This document shows, piece by piece, positions 37,963-46,834 of a stretch of 64,000 nucleotides of DNA (position 1 is its first letter; the number at the start of each line of letters is the position of its first letter). Source of the DNA: Streptomyces litmocidini. GTDB lineage: Bacteria > Actinomycetota > Actinomycetes > Streptomycetales > Streptomycetaceae. Position numbers and translations under genes: made by a program. Below the pieces are notes generated by a model that saw only the letters and a list, made by a program, of their open reading frames with translations, was not told the DNA's origin and made no database searches. The stretch covers positions 310,001-374,000 of the forward strand of contig NZ_BMTQ01000006.1 of assembly GCF_014649755.1 (NCBI RefSeq), read 5' to 3'.

Positions 37963-38967
37963 ATGCCAGCCGCTTTCCGAACCAGACGGGTCCTCGCGAC
38001 CTCGGCGGCCCTCGTCGCCCTGCTCCTCGCCGTCCTCCTCAGCCTCGCCGTCGGCGCCCGTCCCGTCGCGCCCTCCACCGTCCTCGACGCCCTGCTGCAC
38101 GGCGCCACCGGCGACGACGCCGAGGTCGTCCGGCAGCTCCGCGTCCCCCGCACCCTCATCGGGCTGATGGTCGGCGCCGCCCTCGCGCTCGCCGGCACCG
38201 CCCTCCAGGGCATCACCCGCAACCCGATCGCCGACCCCGGCATCCTCGGCATCAGCCAGGGCTCCTCCGTCGCGGTCGTCCTCGCCATCGCCTTCCTCGG
38301 CGTGCACGAGCTCAGCGGGTACGTGTGGTTCGCCTTCGCCGGCGCCGCCCTCGCCTCCGTCGCCGTCCACGCGATCGCCTCCGGCGGGCGCGGCGGGGCC
38401 ACCCCCGTGAAACTGGCGCTCGGCGGGGCCGCGATCAACGCGCTGCTGCTCTCCGTCACCACCGGCGTCCTCACGACCAGGGCCTCCGCCCTCGACGAGT
38501 TCCGGTTCTGGCAGATCGGCTCCCTCGACGGACGCGACACCGAGATCGTCGGCCGCGTCTGGCCCTTCCTGCTGCTCGGCGCCGTCCTCGTCGTCTCCGT
38601 GGCGCGCGGGCTCGACGCCCTCGCCCTCGGCGAGGACGTCGCCAAGGGGCTCGGCCAGCGCGTCGCGACCGTACGGATCGTCGGCGGGCTCGGCGCGACC
38701 GTCCTCACCGGCACGGCCGTCGCCGCCGCCGGCCCCGTCGCCTTCGTCGGCCTCGCCGTCCCCCACATCGCCCGCGCGATCGTCGGCTCCGACCACCGCT
38801 GGGTCCTGCCGATGGCCGCGCTCGTCGGCCCGGTGATGCTGCTCGTCGCCGACGTCGCCGGCCGGATCGTCTTCCCGCCGGGCGAGATCCCGGCCGGGGT
38901 GATGACGGCCCTGATCGGCGTGCCGTTCCTGGTGACGCTGGTACGGCGGAAGGCGGTGGCGGCGTGA
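37963..38967 (+). CDS. FecCD-family iron-siderophore ABC permease (first)
   Basis: This 334-residue permease has the FecCD (BtuC-like) pattern with about nine to ten membrane segments, including VGAALALAGTALQGITRNPIADPGILGISQGSS and GPVAFVGLAVPHIARAIVGSDH. It forms half of the importer channel for a ferric siderophore. The ATG at 37963 is chosen because the GTG at 37924 lies inside the iron box. Its stop codon overlaps a GTG that opens a 22-codon mini-ORF, which in turn overlaps the next permease start. No binding protein is encoded nearby. Confidence 0.93.
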   Translation: MPAAFRTRRVLATSAALVALLLAVLLSLAVGARPVAPSTVLDALLHGATGDDAEVVRQLRVPRTLIGLMVGAALALAGTALQGITRNPIADPGILGISQGSSVAVVLAIAFLGVHELSGYVWFAFAGAALASVAVHAIASGGRGGATPVKLALGGAAINALLLSVTTGVLTTRASALDEFRFWQIGSLDGRDTEIVGRVWPFLLLGAVLVVSVARGLDALALGEDVAKGLGQRVATVRIVGGLGATVLTGTAVAAAGPVAFVGLAVPHIARAIVGSDHRWVLPMAALVGPVMLLVADVAGRIVFPPGEIPAGVMTALIGVPFLVTLVRRKAVAA

Positions 38968-39034
38968 GCGCGATCCCGACCGGCGGGCCGTCCCCGGCCC
39001 CGCTCGTACGGCGGAAGGCGGTGGCGGCGTGAGC
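38941..39034 (+). repeat. Duplicated stop/start junction between the two permease genes
   Basis: A 29-bp sequence, GTACGGCGGAAGGCGGTGGC plus GGCGTGAGC, occurs identically at 38941-38969 and 39006-39034 (65-bp period). Each copy holds GGAAGG and the GTGA stop/start overlap. The result is a 22-codon mini-ORF (38964-39032) that begins at the first GTG and ends with the same LVRRKAVAA as the first permease. It probably couples translation of the two genes. Confidence 0.85.
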
Positions 39035-40114
39035 ACGACCCTGCCGGTCCCGCCCGCGAAGGATCCGTCCGCGAGGGGCGCGGCCCCCGCCGGACTCCTC
39101 CGCGCCGGACGGGCCTCCTTCCTCGTCCACCGCCGCTCCGCCCTCGTCGCCACGGGCCTCCTGGCCCTCCTGGCCGCCGCCTGCGTCGCGTACCTCTGCG
39201 TCGGCGAGCGGTTCGTCGCGCCCGGCGAGGTCGTGCGGATCCTCCTCGGCCGGCCGTCGACGTCGGCGTTCGTCGTCGAGGAGCTGCGCGAGCCGCGGCT
39301 CGTCGTCGCCCTCGCCGTCGGCGCCGCCTTCGGCATCGCGGGCGGCCTCGTCCAGACCGTCGCCCGCAACCCGCTCGCCAGCCCCGACATCATCGGCATC
39401 AGCCAGGGCGCCGGAGCCGTCACCGTCGCCGCGATGACCTTCGGCCTCACCTCGTACGCCGTCCTGCCGTACGTCTCCGTCGCGGGCGGCGTCCTCGCCG
39501 CCGCCCTCGTGTACGCCTTCGCCTGGCGCGGCGGACTGCACGCGACCCGCTTCGTGCTCATCGGCATCGGCATCGCGGTCGCGCTGCGGTCCCTCATCAC
39601 GCTCTTCATGACGAAGGGCGACTACCTCGTCGCCCAGCAGGCCCAGATCTGGATGACCGGCTCCCTCAACGGCCGCGGCTGGGACGAGTCCGCGCCCATC
39701 CGCTGGACGCTGCTCCTCCTGCTGCCCGCCGTGCTGTGGGCGGCCCGCGCCCAGCGGACCGTCTCCCTCGACGACGACACGGCGACCGCGCTCGGCGCAC
39801 GGCTCGGCGGCGTCCGGCTCGGGCTCGTCGCCGTCGGCGTCGTCCTCGCGTCCGTGGCGACGGGCGTCGCCGGACCGGTCGACTTCGTCGCCCTGCTCGC
39901 CCCGCAGATCGCCCGCCGCACCGCCCGGACGGCGCAGATCCCGCTGCTCTGCTCCGCGCTCACCGGCGCGGTGATCGTGGTCGTCGCCGACCTGCTCGGC
40001 CGACGGCTGTTCTCCCCCGTCGAACTGCCCGTGGGCGTCCTCACGGCGGCGGTCGGCGCCCCGTACCTGATCTGGCTCATCGTCCGGAGCCGAGCCACTG
40101 GAGGTGCTTCGTGA
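39029..40114 (+). CDS. FecCD-family iron-siderophore ABC permease (second)
   Basis: This 361-residue permease pairs with the preceding one in the siderophore import channel. Conserved stretches are GAAFGIAGGLVQTVARNPLASPDIIGISQGAG, GIGIAVALRSLITLFMTKGD and GPVDFVALLAPQIARR. The GTG start overlaps the TGA of the mini-ORF. The N terminus differs from the first permease: about 35 Ala/Pro-rich residues precede the first membrane helix. The stop overlaps the ATPase start by 4 bp (GTGA). Iron-box control is shared from 37920. Confidence 0.93.
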   Translation: MSTTLPVPPAKDPSARGAAPAGLLRAGRASFLVHRRSALVATGLLALLAAACVAYLCVGERFVAPGEVVRILLGRPSTSAFVVEELREPRLVVALAVGAAFGIAGGLVQTVARNPLASPDIIGISQGAGAVTVAAMTFGLTSYAVLPYVSVAGGVLAAALVYAFAWRGGLHATRFVLIGIGIAVALRSLITLFMTKGDYLVAQQAQIWMTGSLNGRGWDESAPIRWTLLLLLPAVLWAARAQRTVSLDDDTATALGARLGGVRLGLVAVGVVLASVATGVAGPVDFVALLAPQIARRTARTAQIPLLCSALTGAVIVVVADLLGRRLFSPVELPVGVLTAAVGAPYLIWLIVRSRATGGAS

Positions 40115-40917
40115 GCAGACTGCGGGCCCGCGAGCTGACGCTCGCCTACGAGGACCGGACCGTCGTCGAGGAGCTCGACCTCGCGGTCCCCGACGGCAGG
40201 GTGACCGTGATCGTCGGCCCCAACGCCTGCGGCAAGTCCACGACGCTGCGGGCGCTCGGGCGGCTGCTGAAGCCGGCGGGCGGCGCCGTCCTCCTCGACG
40301 GGGAGTCGCTGGCGAAGCTCCCGACCAAGCGGATCGCCCGCTCGATCGGCCTGCTGCCGCAGACCCCCGTCGCGCCCGAGGCCATCACCGTCGCCGACCT
40401 GGTGTCCCGGGGCCGCCAGCCGCACCAGGCCTGGTGGAGGCAGTGGTCGGAGGAGGACGAGCGGGCCGTCGCCGACGCCATGTCCCGTACGGACGTGACC
40501 GCCCTCGCCGACCGGCCCGTCGACGCGCTGTCGGGCGGGCAGCGGCAGCGGGTGTGGATCGCGATGGCCCTCGCCCAGGAGACCGACCTGCTCCTCCTCG
40601 ACGAGCCCACCACCTACCTGGACATCTCCCACCAGGTGGAGGTCCTCGACCTGGTCCGCCGCCTCAACCGGCTGCGCGGCCGGACCGTCGTCCTCGTCCT
40701 CCACGACCTGAACCAGGCCGCCCGGTACGCCGACCACCTCGTCGCCATGAAGGCGGGGCGGGTGGTCGCGGAGGGGCCGCCGTCGGAGATCGTCACGGAG
40801 TCCCTCGTACGGGACGTCTTCGGGCTCTCGTCGGTCGTCGTCCCCGACCCGGTCACGGGGTCACCCCTGGTGGTGCCGGGGGCACCGTGGCACGCGGAGG
40901 AGCGGGTCCCCGACTGA
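40111..40917 (+). CDS. Iron-siderophore ABC transporter ATPase (FepC-like)
   Basis: This 268-residue ABC ATPase powers the FecCD importer. Motifs are Walker A GPNACGKST, the Q-loop LLPQTPVAPEAIT, the signature LSGGQRQR, Walker B DLLLLDEPTTYLDI and the switch His in VLHDLNQAARYADHL. The GTG start overlaps the second permease stop. Three components are complete but a substrate-binding protein is missing here, so it must be encoded elsewhere. A GC-rich hairpin follows the stop. Confidence 0.94.
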   Translation: MSRLRARELTLAYEDRTVVEELDLAVPDGRVTVIVGPNACGKSTTLRALGRLLKPAGGAVLLDGESLAKLPTKRIARSIGLLPQTPVAPEAITVADLVSRGRQPHQAWWRQWSEEDERAVADAMSRTDVTALADRPVDALSGGQRQRVWIAMALAQETDLLLLDEPTTYLDISHQVEVLDLVRRLNRLRGRTVVLVLHDLNQAARYADHLVAMKAGRVVAEGPPSEIVTESLVRDVFGLSSVVVPDPVTGSPLVVPGAPWHAEERVPD

Positions 40918-40941
40918 CCCGGCCCGCTCGGCCCCGGGCCC

Positions 40942-40974
40942 CGCCCCGGGGCCCGGGGCCCGGGGCCCGGGGCG
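40942..40974. terminator. GC-only hairpin between convergent genes
   Basis: The sequence between the ATPase and HAAS genes is a run of CCCGGGG units (GGGGCCC repeated four times) flanked by CGCCCCGGG and its inverse CCCGGGGCG. It can form several alternative stems and probably terminates both convergent transcripts. Confidence 0.55.
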
Positions 40975-40982
40975 CGCCGGGT

Positions 40983-41984
40983 TCAGCGGCGGCGGGAGCG
41001 CCAGAGGAGGAAGAGGGACGAGGCGATCGCCGCGCCCCGGAGGGTCCAGGGCCAGGTCTCGGAGATCGCCGCGCCCATCGCCTCCCCGCCCGGCGCCACC
41101 GCCTCCCCCCAGCGGCCCTCGACGCGGCCCCAGATCCAGGCGGCCCCGCCGGCGGCGGCGAGGCCGGGGATCACCAGGACGGCGGTCCTGATCTCGCCCT
41201 GGGTCAGCCGGCGGGAGGAGTACGCGAGGAGCCAGCCCGCCGCGAGGGCGATCAGCGAGCCGAAGACGGCCCCGCCCAGCAGGAGCAGCGCGGCGAGCAG
41301 GACGAAGGGGTTCGCGAGGCGGGCCCGGGTGCGGGGTGCCGCCGCCGGTTCCGCCCCGGCCTCCGGCTCCTCGGGGGCCGGGGCCCCGGCCTTGCGGAGC
41401 CGGAGGATCCGCGCCAGGCGGCGGGCCTTCCCCGGCGCGGGCTCCTCGGCCTCGTCCTTCTCGTCCTCCGCCGGAGCGGGCGGCGCGAAGAGGTCCGGGC
41501 GTTCGACGCCCCCGACGAAGCCCAGGAGTCCGAGGTCGTCGGCGTCCGTGTTCCACCAGTCCGCCGCCGTGCCGTCGGGGTCCCGTCCGCCCTGGGCCGG
41601 GATCGCAGGGACCTCGGAGGCCTCGGAGGCCTCGGAGGCCTCCGAGGCCTCGGTGGCCCGGGGGGGCCGGGGGGCCGACGCGCCGGAGGTCCCGCTCCGA
41701 TTTCCGGGGGTCCCGGTCGCGCCCCCTCCGTCCTCCCCCGCCCGCGGCTCCGGCATCCGCGGCCCCGCCCGGTCCACGACCTCGTCCGGAGTGCCCAGGG
41801 CGCCGAGGATGCCCCGCACCGCCGCCGTGCTCTCCTCGCCCCGTGTGGCGCGCCGACGGTCGATCTCGTCGCGCAGGCCGGACACGAGCTTCCGCCGGTC
41901 GCTCGCCGGCAGCTGCCGCTGCTGGGCCAGATCGCCGACCCGGCTCAGATAGTCGTAGACCAACTGGTCGCTCTCGATCCCCAC
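40983..41984 (-). CDS. HAAS/DUF1700-like domain membrane protein
   Basis: This 333-residue protein starts with a domain (about 5-60) resembling HAAS/DUF1700, DQLVYDYLSRVGDLAQQRQLPASDRRKLVSGLRDEIDRRRA. A long acidic, Ala/Pro/Glu-rich linker (about 65-205) follows, with the repeat EASEASEASEAS; then four membrane segments (about 210-330). The start is GTG at 41984 with GGAGGGG 4 nt upstream. HAAS domains often connect to ABC-type or regulatory systems; no function here. It is divergent from the helicase-C protein gene. Confidence 0.8.
   Translation of the reverse strand: MGIESDQLVYDYLSRVGDLAQQRQLPASDRRKLVSGLRDEIDRRRATRGEESTAAVRGILGALGTPDEVVDRAGPRMPEPRAGEDGGGATGTPGNRSGTSGASAPRPPRATEASEASEASEASEVPAIPAQGGRDPDGTAADWWNTDADDLGLLGFVGGVERPDLFAPPAPAEDEKDEAEEPAPGKARRLARILRLRKAGAPAPEEPEAGAEPAAAPRTRARLANPFVLLAALLLLGGAVFGSLIALAAGWLLAYSSRRLTQGEIRTAVLVIPGLAAAGGAAWIWGRVEGRWGEAVAPGGEAMGAAISETWPWTLRGAAIASSLFLLWRSRRR
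41612..41656 (-). repeat. Five 9-bp tandem repeats encoding an EAS repeat
   Basis: Units of CCTCGGAGG (41612-41638, three perfect; 41639-41647 and 41648-41656 with one change each) lie inside the HAAS gene. They encode EAS-type triplets, so length changes stay in frame. This is a likely variable-length site. Confidence 0.85.
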
Positions 41985-42021
41985 GGCGCCCCTCCACGGC
42001 CGGTCCACCCGGTACGGCCCG

Positions 42022-42049
42022 ACGTTAGCGCCTGAACAGCGGCTAACGT
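42022..42049. promoter_or_regulatory. 8-bp inverted repeat in the divergent HAAS/helicase-C gap
   Basis: ACGTTAGC (42022-42029) and GCTAACGT (42042-42049) are perfect inverse copies separated by 12 bp. They lie between divergent genes, so an operator is more likely than a terminator. Confidence 0.4.
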
Positions 42050-42089
42050 GGTCCGGATGGGGATCGGTGAGCTCGACCGGGAGGCGCAC

Positions 42090-44654
42090 GTGCCCGAAGC
42101 AACCAGCGCCGGCGCGGCGCCGCGCACGCTCGCGGAGGCGCTGCGCGCGCGGGGCGACGAAGGGCTCGCCGCGCTGCTGCGCGCCCGGCCCGACCTGCTG
42201 AGTCCCGTACCGAACGACCTGACGCAGCTGGCGACCCGCGCGGGCACGCGGGGTTCGGTGGTGCGGGCGCTGGAGCGGCTCGACCGGTTCGCCCTCCAGA
42301 CGGCCGAGGCGCTGGCCGTCGCCCCGGACCCCGCCCCGTACCCCGTACTGCTCGCGCTGCTCGCCGGCGACGAGGGCGACCCGGCGATCGAGGCGGCGCT
42401 GCCGGGCGCGGTGGCGCTGCTGCGCGAGCAGGCCCTCGTGTGGGGCGAGGACGACCGGCTGCGGCTGGTGCGGACCGCGCGGGAGCTGCTCGCGCCCTCG
42501 GCCCAGCATCCGTCGCCGACCGGGCTCGGGCCGACGGTCGCGGAGGCGACGGCGGGGATGTCGCCGGGCCGGGTGCAGGAGATCATCGCGGCGGCCGGGC
42601 TGTCGGCGACGCACGATCCGGTGTCGGCGGTGGCGGCGCTCACGGAGCTGTTCACCGACCGGGCGCGGATGGGCGCGCTGCTCGACGAGGCGTCCCCGGA
42701 GGCCCTCTCCGTCCTGGACCGGCTGGTGTGGGGTCCGCCGTACGGCGAGGTGACGGCGAATCCGGCGCCTCCGGTGCGCTGGCTGCGCGACCGGGGGCTG
42801 CTGCTGCCGGTGTCGGCACGGACGATGGTGCTGCCGCGCGAGGTGGCGCTGCACCTGCGGGGCGGGCGGGCGCACCGGGCGCCGGAGCCGGTGGCGCCGG
42901 TGGTGGAGGTGGCGCGCGAGTACCGTCCCCAGGTGGTGGACAGCGCCGCCGCCGGGCAGGCGTACACGGCGCTCGCGACCGTCGAGGAGCTGCTGAAGTC
43001 CTGGGACCAGGGCGGTCCGCAGGTGCTGCGGGCGGGCGGGATGTCCGTACGGGACCTCAAGCGGACGGCGGCGGCCCTCGACGTGACGGAGCAGGTCGCC
43101 GCGTTCTGGCTGGAGCTGTGCTTCGGGGCGGGGCTGCTGGCCTCGGACGGGGAGGCGGACGAGCGGTACGCGCCGACGCCCGCGTACGACGACTGGCTCG
43201 ACCTGCCGCCCGCCGAGCGCTGGGCGCGGCTCGTCGCGCCCTGGCTCACGGCGACCCGCACGGCGGGCCTGGTGGGCGGCCAGGACGCGAAGGGCCGCAC
43301 GCTCGCCGTTCTCGGCCCGGATCTGGACCGCGCGGCCGCGCCGGAGGTCCGCCACCGGGTCCTGGAGCTCCTCGCGACCCTGCCGCCGGGCGCCGCGGCC
43401 GATCCCGGGACGGTGTTCGCCCGGCTGCGCTGGGAGCGGCCGCCGCGGGGCGCGGCGCAGCCGGTCCCGCCGCGCGCGCCGCAGGCCGCGGCCGGGACGG
43501 ACGAGACCACCGGAACCGGCACCGGCACCCGCCCCGAGGCCCACGGCGACCTGCGGTCCCGGCTCGCGCGGTGGGCGCTCGCCGAGGCCGAGCTGCTGGG
43601 GCTCACGGGCCGGGGCGCGCTCGCGTCGCCCGCCCGGGCGCTGCTCAACCTGCCGCTGGCGGAGGCGGCGACGCCCACCGACCACGGGGGCCGGGTCGAG
43701 CTGTCGGTGGCCGCCGGGCGGGCGGCGACCCTGCTCGCGCCGCTGCTTCCGGAGGCCGTCGACCACGTGCTGCTCCAGGCCGACCTGACGGCCGTCGCGC
43801 CCGGGCCGTTGCGGCGGCCGCTGGCCGACGCGCTCGCGGTCCTGGCGGACGTGGAATCGAAGGGTGGCGCGACGGTGTACCGGTTCACGCCCGGTTCCGT
43901 GCGGCGCGCCCTCGACTCGGGGCGGTCGGCCTCCGACCTGCACGACTTCCTGGCCGCGCACTCCCGGACGCCGGTGCCGCAGCCGCTCGCGTATCTGATC
44001 GACGACGTGGCCAGGAGGCACGGCCATCTGCGGGTCGGGGCGGCCTCCGCGTACGTGCGCTGCGACGACGACACCGTCCTCGGCGAGATCCTGGCCGACC
44101 GGCGCTCCGCCGCCCTGGGCCTGCGCCGCCTCGCGCCGACGGTGCTCGCGGCACAGACGGACCCGGCGTCGCTGCTGGAGGGGCTGCGGTCGATGGGGTA
44201 CGCCCCGGCGGCCGAGTCCGCCGAGGGCGACGTCCTGGTCACCCGCGCCGACGCGTACCGCACGCCCGCCCGGACGGCCCCGGCGCCCGTCCCGGAGGGC
44301 CCGCCGGTCCCCGACACGACGCTCCTCGGCGCGGCGGTGAGGGCGATCCGGGCGGGCGACCGGGCGGCGACGGCGGTACGGAAGGAGCCCGCAGCGCCCG
44401 TGGCGTCGGCGGGCGGCCTCCCGCGCACCTCGGCGGCCGAGACCCTGGCGACGGTCCAGGCGGCGGCGATGACGGGCACGGCGGTCTGGATCGGCTACGT
44501 CAACGCGGAGGGCGCGGCGAGCCAGCGCGTCATCGCCCCGGTCCGCGTCGAGGGCGGCTTCGTGACGGGCTACGACCACACGGCCGACGAGGTCCGCACG
44601 TACCCCCTGCACCGGATCACGGGCGTGGCGGAACTGGCGGACGACCAGGTGTGA
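42090..44654 (+). CDS. Helicase-C/WYL-type DNA-associated protein
   Basis: This 854-residue protein lacks helicase motifs but matches the helicase-associated C-terminal family found next to XPB helicases in actinobacteria. The N-terminal region is helical (LAEALRARGDEGLAALLRARPDLLSPVPNDLTQLATRAGTR), the middle is HTH-like repeats, and the last 90 residues resemble a WYL-type domain (VWIGYVNAEGAASQRVIAPVRVEGGFVTGYD). The GTG at 42090 has GGGAGG 5 nt upstream; GTG 42048 and ATG 42057 are longer options. It lies upstream of the XPB gene and may work with it. A role in DNA repair is inference. Confidence 0.82.
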   Translation: MPEATSAGAAPRTLAEALRARGDEGLAALLRARPDLLSPVPNDLTQLATRAGTRGSVVRALERLDRFALQTAEALAVAPDPAPYPVLLALLAGDEGDPAIEAALPGAVALLREQALVWGEDDRLRLVRTARELLAPSAQHPSPTGLGPTVAEATAGMSPGRVQEIIAAAGLSATHDPVSAVAALTELFTDRARMGALLDEASPEALSVLDRLVWGPPYGEVTANPAPPVRWLRDRGLLLPVSARTMVLPREVALHLRGGRAHRAPEPVAPVVEVAREYRPQVVDSAAAGQAYTALATVEELLKSWDQGGPQVLRAGGMSVRDLKRTAAALDVTEQVAAFWLELCFGAGLLASDGEADERYAPTPAYDDWLDLPPAERWARLVAPWLTATRTAGLVGGQDAKGRTLAVLGPDLDRAAAPEVRHRVLELLATLPPGAAADPGTVFARLRWERPPRGAAQPVPPRAPQAAAGTDETTGTGTGTRPEAHGDLRSRLARWALAEAELLGLTGRGALASPARALLNLPLAEAATPTDHGGRVELSVAAGRAATLLAPLLPEAVDHVLLQADLTAVAPGPLRRPLADALAVLADVESKGGATVYRFTPGSVRRALDSGRSASDLHDFLAAHSRTPVPQPLAYLIDDVARRHGHLRVGAASAYVRCDDDTVLGEILADRRSAALGLRRLAPTVLAAQTDPASLLEGLRSMGYAPAAESAEGDVLVTRADAYRTPARTAPAPVPEGPPVPDTTLLGAAVRAIRAGDRAATAVRKEPAAPVASAGGLPRTSAAETLATVQAAAMTGTAVWIGYVNAEGAASQRVIAPVRVEGGFVTGYDHTADEVRTYPLHRITGVAELADDQV

Positions 44655-44906
44655 CGGGGGCCGGGGTCGGTCCGGTTCCGGCACCGGGCGGACCCGTTCC
44701 CCGGCGGCGGCGCGTTCGGCCGGCGCGAGCAGGCCGAGCACGCGGCGCAGGCGGGGCTTGCCGGCCGCGTGCGGTTCCGTGCGGTCCACGTACGTCCCGG
44801 GGCCGCTCCCCGGGCCGACGGCCCCATGGGTCTCCGTCGGTCCGGGCGTGCCGGTGATCAGCGCGACCGTGGTCCCGGACGGGCCCTCGCACCACGCGCC
44901 GTGCAC
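44655..44906 (-). pseudogene. Coding-like minus-strand segment without a proper stop
   Basis: The 354-bp gap between the helicase-C and XPB genes holds a minus-strand frame opening with GTG at 44906. Third positions are about 95% G/C, against about 60% at second positions, as in real coding DNA. The frame runs on into the antisense of the helicase-C gene with no stop. Either a decayed gene fragment, or a real small gene that uses a shifted end. Protein: HGAWCEGPSGTTVALITGT..., no family recognised. Confidence 0.3.
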
Positions 44907-45008
44907 CCGTCACACGGGCGTCGCACGCCCGGAACGCCGGGCACGACCATGCTGCACACTGGAGGATTGGCCGTCACCGAAAGCGGCCCGGGAAGGACCA
45001 GATCGCAC

Positions 45009-46649
45009 GTGAATGGGCCACTCATCGTCCAGAGCGACAAGACGCTGCTCCTGGAGGTCGACCACGAGCTCGCCGAGGCCTGTCGGCGGGCCATCGCGCC
45101 GTTCGCGGAGCTGGAGCGGGCTCCGGAGCACATCCACACCTACCGGGTGACGCCGCTGGGGCTGTGGAACGCGCGGGCCGCGGGGCACGACGCCGAGCAG
45201 GTCGTCGACGCGCTCGTCGAGTACTCGCGGTACCCCGTGCCGCACGCGCTGCTCGTCGACATCGCCGAGACCATGGCCCGGTACGGGCGGCTCACGCTCT
45301 CCAAGCACCCCACGCACGGGCTCGTGCTGACCTCGACCGACCGGCCCGTCCTGGAGGAGATCCTCCGGTCGAAGAAGGTGCAGCCGCTGGTCGGGGAGCG
45401 GATCGACGCGGACACCGTGGCCGTGCACCCCTCCGAGCGCGGGCAGATCAAGCAGACGCTGCTGAAGCTGGGCTGGCCGGCCGAGGACCTCGCCGGCTAC
45501 GTGGACGGGGAGGCGCACCGGATCGACCTCGCCGAGGACGGCTGGTCGCTGCGCCCGTACCAGAAGCAGGCCGTCGACGGCTTCTGGCACGGCGGCTCGG
45601 GTGTCGTCGTGCTGCCGTGCGGCGCGGGCAAGACGCTGGTCGGGGCCGGGGCGATGGCCCAGGCGAAGGCGACGACGCTGATCCTCGTCACGAACACGGT
45701 CTCCGCACGGCAGTGGAAGCACGAGCTGGTGAAGCGGACCTCGCTGACCGAGGACGAGATCGGCGAGTACAGCGGCACGCGCAAGGAGATCCGTCCGGTC
45801 ACCATCGCCACGTACCAGGTGCTCACGACGAAGCGGAAGGGGATCTATCCCCACCTGGAGCTCTTCGACTCCCGGGACTGGGGGCTCATCGTCTACGACG
45901 AGGTGCACCTGCTGCCCGCGCCGGTCTTCAAGTTCACCGCCGATCTGCAGGCGCGGCGGCGGCTCGGGCTGACCGCGACGCTCGTGCGGGAGGACGGGCG
46001 GGAGTCCGACGTGTTCTCGCTGATCGGACCGAAGCGGTTCGACGCGCCGTGGAAGGAGATCGAGGCGCAGGGGTACATCGCGCCCGCCGACTGCGTCGAG
46101 GTGCGGGTGAACCTGACCGACGCGGAGCGGCTCGCGTACGCGACGGCCGAGGCGGAGGAGAAGTACCGCTTCTGCGCGACGACGGCGACGAAGCGGAAGG
46201 TGACGGAGGCCCTGGTGAAGAAGTTCGCCGGGCAGCAGATCCTCGTCATCGGGCAGTACATCGACCAGCTGGACGAGCTCGGCGAGCACCTGGACGCACC
46301 GGTGATCAAGGGCGAGACGTCGAACGCTCAGCGGGAGAAGCTCTTCGACGCGTTCCGCAACGGCGAGATCAGCGTGCTCGTGGTGTCGAAGGTCGCGAAC
46401 TTCTCGATCGACCTGCCGGAGGCGACGGTCGCCATCCAGGTGTCGGGCACCTTCGGGTCGCGCCAGGAGGAGGCGCAGCGCCTGGGCCGGGTGCTACGGC
46501 CGAAGGCGGACGGTCACCAGGCGCACTTCTACTCGGTGGTGGCGCGGGACACGATCGACCAGGACTTCGCGGCGCACCGGCAGCGGTTCCTGGCGGAGCA
46601 GGGGTACGCGTACCGGATCGTGGACGCGGACGAGCTGCTGGGGTCCTAG
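45009..46649 (+). CDS. XPB-type DNA repair helicase
   Basis: This 546-residue SF2 helicase has the bacterial XPB layout: an N-terminal damage-recognition-like domain (about 30-170), Walker A PCGAGKT (205-209), DEVH near 297, and motif VI QRLGRVLR. It should unwind DNA from 3' to 5', probably in repair. The GTG at 45009 begins VNGPLIVQSDKTLLLEVDH, the conserved start; an ATG at 44949 would add 20 unconserved residues. A hairpin at 46669 follows the stop. The gap upstream holds a coding-like minus-strand segment. Confidence 0.93.
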   Translation: MNGPLIVQSDKTLLLEVDHELAEACRRAIAPFAELERAPEHIHTYRVTPLGLWNARAAGHDAEQVVDALVEYSRYPVPHALLVDIAETMARYGRLTLSKHPTHGLVLTSTDRPVLEEILRSKKVQPLVGERIDADTVAVHPSERGQIKQTLLKLGWPAEDLAGYVDGEAHRIDLAEDGWSLRPYQKQAVDGFWHGGSGVVVLPCGAGKTLVGAGAMAQAKATTLILVTNTVSARQWKHELVKRTSLTEDEIGEYSGTRKEIRPVTIATYQVLTTKRKGIYPHLELFDSRDWGLIVYDEVHLLPAPVFKFTADLQARRRLGLTATLVREDGRESDVFSLIGPKRFDAPWKEIEAQGYIAPADCVEVRVNLTDAERLAYATAEAEEKYRFCATTATKRKVTEALVKKFAGQQILVIGQYIDQLDELGEHLDAPVIKGETSNAQREKLFDAFRNGEISVLVVSKVANFSIDLPEATVAIQVSGTFGSRQEEAQRLGRVLRPKADGHQAHFYSVVARDTIDQDFAAHRQRFLAEQGYAYRIVDADELLGS

Positions 46650-46668
46650 CCGCCGCGGCCCGGTCCGT

Positions 46669-46685
46669 GAGCCGGGGGACGGCTC
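46669..46685. terminator. Hairpin after the XPB gene
   Basis: GAGCCG (46669-46674) pairs with CGGCTC (46680-46685) across a 5-nt loop, 20 bp past the stop codon. It may end the XPB transcript. The rest of 46686-46834 holds no recognisable element. Confidence 0.5.
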
Positions 46686-46834
46686 CGGTGGTCACGGGGG
46701 CGCACCGGCGGTGACGGGCGCCCGGCGGGGCGTGGTCGCCCTCGGGTCCCGCGGGGCGGCGAGGGCGGCGAAACGCAGGGGCGGGTCGTGCGGGCCGGGT
46801 CGGCGGCCGCGGGCGTCGTCGCGGCCCGGTCCCC

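Noticed and set aside
40983-44906. A single 1307-codon minus-strand frame
   Set aside because: Most of it is antisense to the helicase-C gene, in a frame that stays open because plus-strand TTA, CTA and TCA codons are rare. Only 40983-41984 has protein features.
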